A program made the position numbers and the translations under genes. A DNA stretch of 64,000 nt from Kibdelosporangium banguiense (lineage in GTDB: Bacteria > Actinomycetota > Actinomycetes > Mycobacteriales > Pseudonocardiaceae). Each line of letters starts with the position of its first letter. Position 1 is the stretch's first letter. Of the stretch, positions 58,051-64,000 are shown one piece after another. The stretch spans positions 5,531,203 through 5,595,202 of the forward strand of contig NZ_JAGINW010000001.1 in the NCBI RefSeq assembly GCF_017876405.1. The letters are read 5' to 3'. The notes under the pieces were generated by a model. That model saw nothing but the letters and a program-made list of their open reading frames with translations. It did not search any database and was not told where the DNA came from.

Positions 58051-60243
58051 GTGTCAACTCAGGGGTACGAAGACGAATTGCGGGCCGAGCAGGGCTACGT
58101 TGCCGGGCTCTACACGCGGCTCGATGCCCAGCGTGCACGAGTGAAGGCCGAGTTCGACACGGCGCTGGGGGGCAAGGGCATGGCGCCCATGGAACGGGAC
58201 GTCGAGGTACGCGCGCTGGCCAGGGAGGCCAAGCGGCTGGACGTGGCGGACAACGGGCTGTGCTTCGGCCGGTTGGACACCCTTACGGGAGAACATTCCT
58301 ACATCGGCCGGATCGGGATTTTCGACGAGGAGAACGAGTACGAACCGGTGTTGCTCGACTGGCGGGCGCCGGCGTCGCGCGCCTTCTACGTCGCCACCGG
58401 CGCGCACCCGGAGAATATGAGCCGGCGGCGTCAGTTCCTCACGCGTGGGCGTCAGGTCGTCGATTTCACCGACGAGGTGTTCGGCCGTCCCGGCGCGGGT
58501 GAGCGAGGCGAAGCCGCCCTGCTCGCGGCCGTCAACGCACCTCGCGGCGAGGGCATGCGCGACATCGTGGCGACGATCCAGGCCGAACAGGACGAGATCA
58601 TCCGGCTCGATCACCCGGGAGTGCTGGTGATCGAGGGCGGTCCGGGCACCGGGAAGACCGTGGTGGCGCTGCACCGCGTCGCCTACCTGCTCTACACCCA
58701 GCGGGAACGGATGGAACGCCACGGTGTGCTCGTGGTCGGGCCCAACCCGGCGTTCCTGAACCACATCGGCCGTGTTCTGCCGTCGCTGGGCGAGTCCGAC
58801 GTGGTCTTCATGACCCCGGGCGATCTTGTGCCCGGTCTGCACGTCACCGCCGAGGACACCCCTGAGGTCACGCGGTTCAAGGGTTCGTTGAAGGTCCTGG
58901 ACATGCTCAAGGCGGCGATCGCCGATCGGCAGCGGTTGCCGGAGGAGCCGCTGCCGTTCGAACTGAAGGACGTGACGGTACGGATCGACGCCGAGACCGC
59001 GGAGTGGGCCAGGGAGGAGGCGCGCGCGAGTGGGTTGCCGCACAACGAAGCCCGTGCGGTGTTCACCGAGATCGTCACGTATGTGCTCACCGAACGGGCG
59101 ATTGCTCGTATCGGCAAGGGCTGGCTGACCCGCAAGGACCGTGAGGCATGGGAGGATATGCGGGCGGACCTGCTCATGGAGTTGGCGAACGACGAGAGGT
59201 TCACTGCCGCGCTCGACGAACTCTGGCCGATCCTGACGCCGGAAACACTGCTGGCACCGCTGTACACATCCGAGGAACGGCTGCGGGCAGCAGGCGCCGA
59301 CCAGGCTTTGTGGCGTGCCGACGGCGAAGCTTGGACGGTCTCGGACGTACCGCTGCTCGACGAGCTGGTCGACCTGCTGGGCCGTGACAAGGCGGCTGAC
59401 AAGGCTGCGGAGCAGACGGCTGAGCAGGAGCGGAAGGCCGAGGCCGAGTACGCCGCCGGCGTCATGGACATCATGAAGCTGGACCGCGAGGAAATGGACG
59501 AGGACGTCCTGCTGCACGCCGAGAACCTGATCTACGCCCAGGAACTCGCCGACCGCTTCGTCGAGCACGACACCCGTGACCTCGTCGAGCGCGCCATGGC
59601 GGACCGGGACTGGACCTACCGGCACATCGTGGTCGACGAGGCCCAAGAACTGTCCGAAATGGACTGGCGAGTGCTGATGCGGCGCTGCCCGAACCGGTCC
59701 TTCACGGTGGTCGGCGATCTCGCCCAGCGCCGCTCGGCGGCCGGAGCGACATCGTGGGGCACGATGATGGAGCCGTACGTGCCCGGCCGCTGGGTCTACC
59801 GGTCGCTGACGGTGAACTACCGCACCCCGGCGGAGATCATGACCGTCGCCGCCGCGCTGCTCGCCGAGTTCGCGCCCGGCGTCCAGCCGCCGGAGTCGGT
59901 CCGCGCGTGCGGCGTCCAGCCGTGGTCCAAGCGGGTCACCGCGGACGAACTTCCTGCTGCCATTGAGGAATTCGTCCGGGACGAAGCCGGTCGCGAAGGC
60001 ACCAGCGTCGTCATCGGGCCGCCGGACGTGCCCGGCACGGTTGCGGCGTCGGAGACCAAAGGCCTGGAGTTCGACGCTGTCCTCGTCGTGGAACCAGAAC
60101 GGATCCTGGCCGACGGCCCACGCGGCGCGGCCGAGCTCTATGTCGCGCTCACCCGTGCCACCCAACGCCTCGGCGTGCTGCACCAGAACCCGTTGCCGCA
60201 GGCCCTGAGCGGACTCGCCGAGGTCGTGAGTCAGCAGGCATAG
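58051..60243 (+). CDS. helD: HelD-type RNA polymerase-recycling ATPase (UvrD-like)
   Basis: The 730-residue protein has an N-terminal coiled-coil region (EDELRAEQGYVAGLYTRLDA), Walker A GGPGTGKT at 196-203, a superfamily 1 helicase core with HIVVDEAQELSEMDWRVLMR (Walker B), VVGDLAQRRSAAG, VNYRTPAEIM and a late ALTRATQRLGVLH motif. This matches actinobacterial HelD, which pulls stalled RNA polymerase from DNA and in some species confers rifamycin tolerance. I saw no rifamycin-associated element upstream. The start is a GTG with GAGGGG upstream. The gene stands alone. Confidence 0.92.
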   Translation: MSTQGYEDELRAEQGYVAGLYTRLDAQRARVKAEFDTALGGKGMAPMERDVEVRALAREAKRLDVADNGLCFGRLDTLTGEHSYIGRIGIFDEENEYEPVLLDWRAPASRAFYVATGAHPENMSRRRQFLTRGRQVVDFTDEVFGRPGAGERGEAALLAAVNAPRGEGMRDIVATIQAEQDEIIRLDHPGVLVIEGGPGTGKTVVALHRVAYLLYTQRERMERHGVLVVGPNPAFLNHIGRVLPSLGESDVVFMTPGDLVPGLHVTAEDTPEVTRFKGSLKVLDMLKAAIADRQRLPEEPLPFELKDVTVRIDAETAEWAREEARASGLPHNEARAVFTEIVTYVLTERAIARIGKGWLTRKDREAWEDMRADLLMELANDERFTAALDELWPILTPETLLAPLYTSEERLRAAGADQALWRADGEAWTVSDVPLLDELVDLLGRDKAADKAAEQTAEQERKAEAEYAAGVMDIMKLDREEMDEDVLLHAENLIYAQELADRFVEHDTRDLVERAMADRDWTYRHIVVDEAQELSEMDWRVLMRRCPNRSFTVVGDLAQRRSAAGATSWGTMMEPYVPGRWVYRSLTVNYRTPAEIMTVAAALLAEFAPGVQPPESVRACGVQPWSKRVTADELPAAIEEFVRDEAGREGTSVVIGPPDVPGTVAASETKGLEFDAVLVVEPERILADGPRGAAELYVALTRATQRLGVLHQNPLPQALSGLAEVVSQQA

Positions 60244-60245
60244 CC

Positions 60246-60286
60246 GACCGTCGTGGGTGGTCCCGTCCGGACCACCCACGACGGTC
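60246..60286. terminator. Strong bidirectional terminator hairpin
   Basis: GACCGTCGTGGGTGGTCC and its perfect 18-base complement enclose a five-base loop three bases after the helD stop, between helD and the converging protease remnant. Confidence 0.9.
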
Positions 60287-60296
60287 GTCGTGAAGG

Positions 60297-60894
60297 TCAG
60301 TCGTCGGTGTAGAGCTTCAGGTCGTAGTCGTTGAGGACTTCCTTGACGGGCTGGAAGAAGGTGACGCCTCCCTCGTCACAGTTGCCTGAGCCGCCGGAGG
60401 TCATGCCCTGGGCGTGGACGCGGCGTTTGCTGGATGGGGCGGAGACGTACGGGCCGCCTGAGTCGCCGGGTTCCGCACAGACTGTGGTGCGGGTCAGGCC
60501 GCGGACTATGTCGCCGTCTCCGTAGTTGACGGTTTGCTTGAACGTGGTCACGACGCCGCAATGCCAGCCGGTTGTCTGGCCGGAGCGGCAGATACGGCCG
60601 TTGACGGGGACGGCTTCGCTGCCTTCGACGAACACGTCGTCGCCGTCGCCGTGACGGGAGATCCTGGCTGTGGAGTCCGCACGGTCACTGGTGACGCGGA
60701 TGATGCCGTAGTCGTTGCCGGGAAAGGACGTGGCTTCGACCCTGCGGAGTTTGCCGCCGGTCCCCTCGACGTTGGGCGGAGCGTTCCACCTGGATCAGGT
60801 TGGACGTGCCGGCCAGGGCGGCAGCCGCGGTTTCGTCGCCGTACGTCGTCACGACCACGGTGTCGCGGACCAGGTCGACGTACCACCCGGTCAC
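60297..60894 (-). pseudogene. Decayed chymotrypsin-like (streptogrisin/alpha-lytic type) serine protease
   Basis: On the reverse strand, one frame (from 60894) encodes the end of a streptogrisin-type propeptide (TGWYVDLVRDTVVVTTYGDE). A second frame then carries the mature protease from VEGTGGKLRRVEATSF through NDYGIIRV (catalytic Asp) to CAEPGDSGGPYV (catalytic Ser) and the C-terminus at 60297. The start of the mature domain and the TAGHC-type histidine segment are missing, and the frame changes near 60780. There is no signal peptide. It cannot be an active enzyme, although the last 112 residues remain open from an ATG at 60635. Confidence 0.8.
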
Positions 60895-61025
60895 TGTGTC
60901 CGTTCGAGCGCAGTGGGTGACACGATCGAGTGTTCGTGTCCGGTGACAGTCTCATTCAGATGGTTGTGCGATCCAGTTGGCATCGTGTTACATGTCGTGA
61001 GTTCTTTCCAGCTGAGGGGAAATGT

Positions 61026-62798
61026 ATGCGAATCGTTGGCGTCTTCTGTTCGGCGCTGCTGACGATCGGCACGCTCGCGAGTCCGGCGCAGGCCGCCACA
61101 GTCACGGTCGATACGCGGGACGAGCTGATCGCGGCTCTGGCTGCCGCGACCGCGGGTGACACGGTGTTCGTCGCGGGCGGGGCGTCGATCAACCTGACCG
61201 GCCACAAGCGAATAGCCATCCCCGCTGGGGTGACCCTCGCCAGTGACCGCGGCACGAACGGATCGTCGGGCGCACTGCTGTACAACACCGAGCTCGACCT
61301 CGGGGACAACGAGTCGTGGGCGCAGTTCAGGGTGACAGGCAGCGGTACCCGGATCACCGGCCTGCGGCTGCGCGGTCCGGACTCGGAGATCAGGGACAAC
61401 GCCTACCAGTACGACAATTCGCGTGGGATCGAGGCGGTCGCCGCGTCAGATCTGACTGTGGACAACAACGAGCTCTCCGCTTGGTCGCACGGCGCCGTCG
61501 TCCTCCGTGACACCATCGAGGCCCGGTACAGCCGCAACAACGTCCACCACAACCGCCGGACCGGCCTCGGTTACGGCATCGTGCTGGTCGACAATTCGAG
61601 CGCGGTCATCGAGTACAACACCTTCACGCAGAACCGTCATGCCATTGCAGGCAACGGCATCCGCACTCTGCGCTACGAAGCCAGGTACAACCTGGTGGTC
61701 GACAACGCCAAAGGCCATGGGTTCGACATGCATGGCGAAGACGAGGCGCTGGGCAACGGCGCGCCGTACGCGGGCGACGTCATCCACATCAAGCACAACA
61801 CCTTCCGGTCCAAGGTGGAAGCCGCGGTCAAGGTCCGGGGAAAGCCCGCCACCGGTGCCTACGTCTCCGGCAACTGCTTCGCGCACAGCTCGGCGGGCGC
61901 GGCCGTCCAGCAGACGCTCTTCACCGGCAACCTCAACGTCGGATCGAACACCTACAACACCACGACGGCCGTCTGTCACGGCTCACCGAAACCGGTGGCG
62001 TGGCAACTGTCAGATGGGGGAACGGCCGCGTGGACCGCGCTCGCGCCGTACACCTTCGACACCTCCGAGGTCGGCTTCGGGGACTTCGACGGAGATGGCA
62101 AGACGGATGTTTTCCGCGCGACGGGTGCCCGCTGGTACTACTCCCCGGGCGGCACCGGCCGGTGGGTTCCCGGCGCGCTGGCCGGCACTACCAGGAACAA
62201 CCTGCGCTTCGGTGACTTCGACGGGGACGGCCGGTCGGATGTGTTCACAGTGGACGGTGAACAGTGGAAGTTCTCCTCCGGCGCGACCACTTCGTGGCAG
62301 CCGCTGGCAACATCCGGCGTGCCACTGGCCGACCTGCGGTTCGGTGACTTCGACGCGGACGGCAAGACCGACGTGTTCAAGGTCGACAGTGGCGGCAAGT
62401 GGCTCTACTCGTCGGGTGGACGTGCCTCGTGGGCGCCGCTGGCCGGCTCGGACCTGCCGGTGGAGTCTTTGGGCTTCGGCGACTTCGACGGCGACAAGAA
62501 GACCGACGTGTTCGCCATGATCAGCGGCCGCTGGCAGTTCTCGCCCGGCGGCAGCGGCGCCTGGCAGCCGTTGGCGGTCTCGGGCACCGCGGCCTCGTCC
62601 CTGAAGTTCGGCGACCTGGACGGCGACGGGTGGACCGATGTGTTCCGTTCCGACGGCACCACCTGGTATTTCTCCTCGGGCGGCAGGACTTCGTGGACCC
62701 GGTTGCGCACGGCGTCCTGTCCCGCGAACAGTCTTGCCATCGCTGATTTCACCGGCGACGGCAAAGCCGACGTCTTCACAGGCCGCTGCGGGGGCTAG
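61026..62798 (+). CDS. Secreted right-handed beta-helix protein with VCBS/FG-GAP repeats
   Basis: The 590-residue product has a signal peptide (IVGVFCSALLTIGTLASPAQ). A pectate-lyase-like beta-helix (about 28-345) contains GHKRIAIPAGVTLASDRGTN and NNVHHNRRTGLGYGIVLVDN, and five or six FG-GAP/VCBS repeats follow (about 360-590). Each has the calcium-type motif FGDFDGDGKTDVF, FGDFDGDGRSDVF, FGDFDADGKTDVF or similar. The N-terminal part resembles polysaccharide lyase-type helices; no catalytic residues can be named. GAGGGGA precedes the ATG at 61026, chosen over a longer frame from 60930. Confidence 0.82.
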   Translation: MRIVGVFCSALLTIGTLASPAQAATVTVDTRDELIAALAAATAGDTVFVAGGASINLTGHKRIAIPAGVTLASDRGTNGSSGALLYNTELDLGDNESWAQFRVTGSGTRITGLRLRGPDSEIRDNAYQYDNSRGIEAVAASDLTVDNNELSAWSHGAVVLRDTIEARYSRNNVHHNRRTGLGYGIVLVDNSSAVIEYNTFTQNRHAIAGNGIRTLRYEARYNLVVDNAKGHGFDMHGEDEALGNGAPYAGDVIHIKHNTFRSKVEAAVKVRGKPATGAYVSGNCFAHSSAGAAVQQTLFTGNLNVGSNTYNTTTAVCHGSPKPVAWQLSDGGTAAWTALAPYTFDTSEVGFGDFDGDGKTDVFRATGARWYYSPGGTGRWVPGALAGTTRNNLRFGDFDGDGRSDVFTVDGEQWKFSSGATTSWQPLATSGVPLADLRFGDFDADGKTDVFKVDSGGKWLYSSGGRASWAPLAGSDLPVESLGFGDFDGDKKTDVFAMISGRWQFSPGGSGAWQPLAVSGTAASSLKFGDLDGDGWTDVFRSDGTTWYFSSGGRTSWTRLRTASCPANSLAIADFTGDGKADVFTGRCGG

Positions 62799-62825
62799 TA
62801 AAATTCAGGGATCGCGGGCTTGGGC

Positions 62826-62843
62826 GAAGGGCAGTTGCCCTTC
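62826..62843. terminator. Small terminator hairpin
   Basis: GAAGGGCA and TGCCCTTC form an eight-base inverted repeat with two central bases, 28 bp after the beta-helix gene and before the kinase gene. Confidence 0.5.
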
Positions 62844-62915
62844 CGTCGGCACGATGGGGCAGACGTTGGGGAGATTTGCCGAGATCGTGGTTGCCCGGTC
62901 CTAAACTCCGCCCCC

Positions 62916-64000
62916 GTGACCGACGCGACGGGAAGGCTGGTCGCCCAAAGATACCGTTTGGTGCAGGCGATCGGTGCCGGAGGAATGGGCCGGGTCTGGC
63001 TCGGCCATGACGAACTCATCGGCCGCGAGGTGGCCATCAAGGAACTGCTGCTGCCACCCGGGCTCGACGAAGAACAGCGGGTGATGCTCTGCCAGCGCGC
63101 GATGCGTGAGGCGCAGGCAGCCGGCCGGCTCAACCATCCGGGCATCGTGACTGTCCACGATGTCGTGGAGTACAACGGCGCCCCGATGATCGTGATGGAG
63201 CTGGTGCGGGGCGGATCGCTGGACGACGTCATCAAGTCGCAGGGTGGTCTTCCCGTGGAACGGGTCGCCCGCATCGGGATGGCGATGCTCGGCGCGCTGC
63301 GGGTGGCCCACCAGGCCGGGATCGTGCATCGCGATCTCAAGCCCGCCAACGTGTTGCTGTCCGGCGACCGGGTGGTGATCACCGACTTCGGGATCGCCCG
63401 GCTGATGGGCGACGTCCAGTTGACGTCCTCGGGCGTGATCGTGGGTACGCCTGCGTACATGGCTCCCGAGCAGGGGACTGGAGCGCCCGTCACGCCTGCG
63501 TCCGACCTGTGGTCGTTGGGCGCCACGCTTTACGCGGCGTTGGAAGGCAGACCTCCCTTCGAAGGCACCGACTTCGTGACGACGTTGGCGGCGTTGCTCA
63601 CCAAGGAGCCACGGCCGCCCGTGCGTGCCGGCCGCCTGACCGGGCTGCTCAACGCCCTGCTGCGCAAGGAGCCGGCCGAGCGCGTGACTGTCGACCAGGC
63701 AGCAAATCTCCTGGCCGGTGGCGATATCGGCGCGGCCACAGAGAGACATCAGGCGGCCGGGTACCCGCCCGCTGTCATGCTGCCCGCCGGCGGTCCGCAG
63801 ACCGGCCGAGGTGGCACGCGCCGGCGCACGATGCTGCTCGCCGGCGGCGGTGCGCTCGCGGCGATCGGCGCTTCCTCCGTGTGGTTCATCTTGAATAATT
63901 CAGACGACAACGGGCGGCCGTCCGGCAATGCCTCGAATTCGACCCCGGCGAACTCGAACGTCGCCAACCCGAACGCCAACTCCAACGGCGGTCCGGGCAA
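62916..64000 (+). CDS. PknB-like Ser/Thr protein kinase, 3' end beyond window
   Basis: The frame opens at a GTG and remains open to the window edge (361 codons visible). It shows a eukaryotic-type kinase domain (about 10-265): glycine loop IGAGGMGRVWLG, catalytic Lys in VAIKELLLPP, HRDLKPANVLL, ITDFGIARL and GTPAYMAPEQG. After a basic RRRT stretch comes one membrane helix (MLLAGGGALAAIGASSVWFI, about 309-328) and an Asn/Ser/Pro-rich outer segment. The kinase probably senses an external signal. The extracellular domain is cut off, so its ligand type is unknown. Confidence 0.93.
   Translation, partial: MTDATGRLVAQRYRLVQAIGAGGMGRVWLGHDELIGREVAIKELLLPPGLDEEQRVMLCQRAMREAQAAGRLNHPGIVTVHDVVEYNGAPMIVMELVRGGSLDDVIKSQGGLPVERVARIGMAMLGALRVAHQAGIVHRDLKPANVLLSGDRVVITDFGIARLMGDVQLTSSGVIVGTPAYMAPEQGTGAPVTPASDLWSLGATLYAALEGRPPFEGTDFVTTLAALLTKEPRPPVRAGRLTGLLNALLRKEPAERVTVDQAANLLAGGDIGAATERHQAAGYPPAVMLPAGGPQTGRGGTRRRTMLLAGGGALAAIGASSVWFILNNSDDNGRPSGNASNSTPANSNVANPNANSNGGPG

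Overview
The window is high-GC DNA from a saprophytic, spore-forming-type actinomycete. Pseudonocardiales is the most likely order, judged from gene style only. The signs are GTG starts, ATGA/GTGA translational coupling, many secreted proteins with CBM2, CBM35 or ricin-type modules, LacI/SARP/PucR-type/TetR regulators, HelD, a PknB-like kinase, and TTA codons restricted to a few genes. No rRNA, tRNA, CRISPR array, insertion sequence or origin was seen.

Layout. 1-3891: partial MerR regulator, Kup potassium transporter, NAD-dependent epimerase-like protein. 3937-16214: carbohydrate region 1, with a secreted clan-A hydrolase carrying three CBM35-like modules, a LacI regulator, a three-gene sugar ABC importer, a GH63-like glycosidase, a GH12 endoglucanase and a PL26-type (PcRGLX/YetA) protein. 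Near-perfect LacI-type palindromes mark the promoters. 16326-24934: CmtR-like metal sensor, DinB protein, CBM35 protein, esterase/TetR/CocE group, and LysR/M20 peptidase/MFS transporter group. 25032-32680: ricin-type lectin, broken esterase, large SARP-NB-ARC-TPR regulator, M4 metallopeptidase, small Ig-like secreted protein.

32829-37787 is the most interesting stretch. Three identical 16-bp CebR-type boxes (CTGGGAGCGCTCCCAG) stand before a sugar-dehydrogenase-fold protein fused to CBM2, an AA10 lytic polysaccharide monooxygenase with FN3 and CBM2, and an expansin-like protein. A truncated Tat-exported DyP peroxidase lies beside the third box. This looks like a compact oxidative and loosening cellulose toolkit in which the CBM2-dehydrogenase may supply electrons to the LPMO.

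37891-40438: beta-helix lipoprotein, a coupled second lipoprotein, and the remains of a sortase-anchored protein. 40497-54137: a xylan/aldouronate utilisation locus (LacI, GH3, LplB/YtcP-type permeases, binding protein, GH39, DUF624 protein, GH42, GH67) whose enzymes lack signal peptides, so oligosaccharides are probably imported and then trimmed in the cytoplasm. 54147-57914: two tandem PucR-type regulators lie between two secreted-protein genes. Those two outer genes have similar 86-bp leaders in inverted orientation, although the proteins are unrelated. 58051-64000: HelD, a decayed chymotrypsin-like protease, a beta-helix/VCBS secreted protein, and the start of a Ser/Thr kinase running off the end.

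Also noted: an interspersed imperfect repeat of about 70 bp in three gene-free stretches (near 0.7, 25.8 and 47.9 kb), and TTA codons in eight genes, three of them inside signal peptides. Family assignments come from motif recognition by eye; no database search was run.
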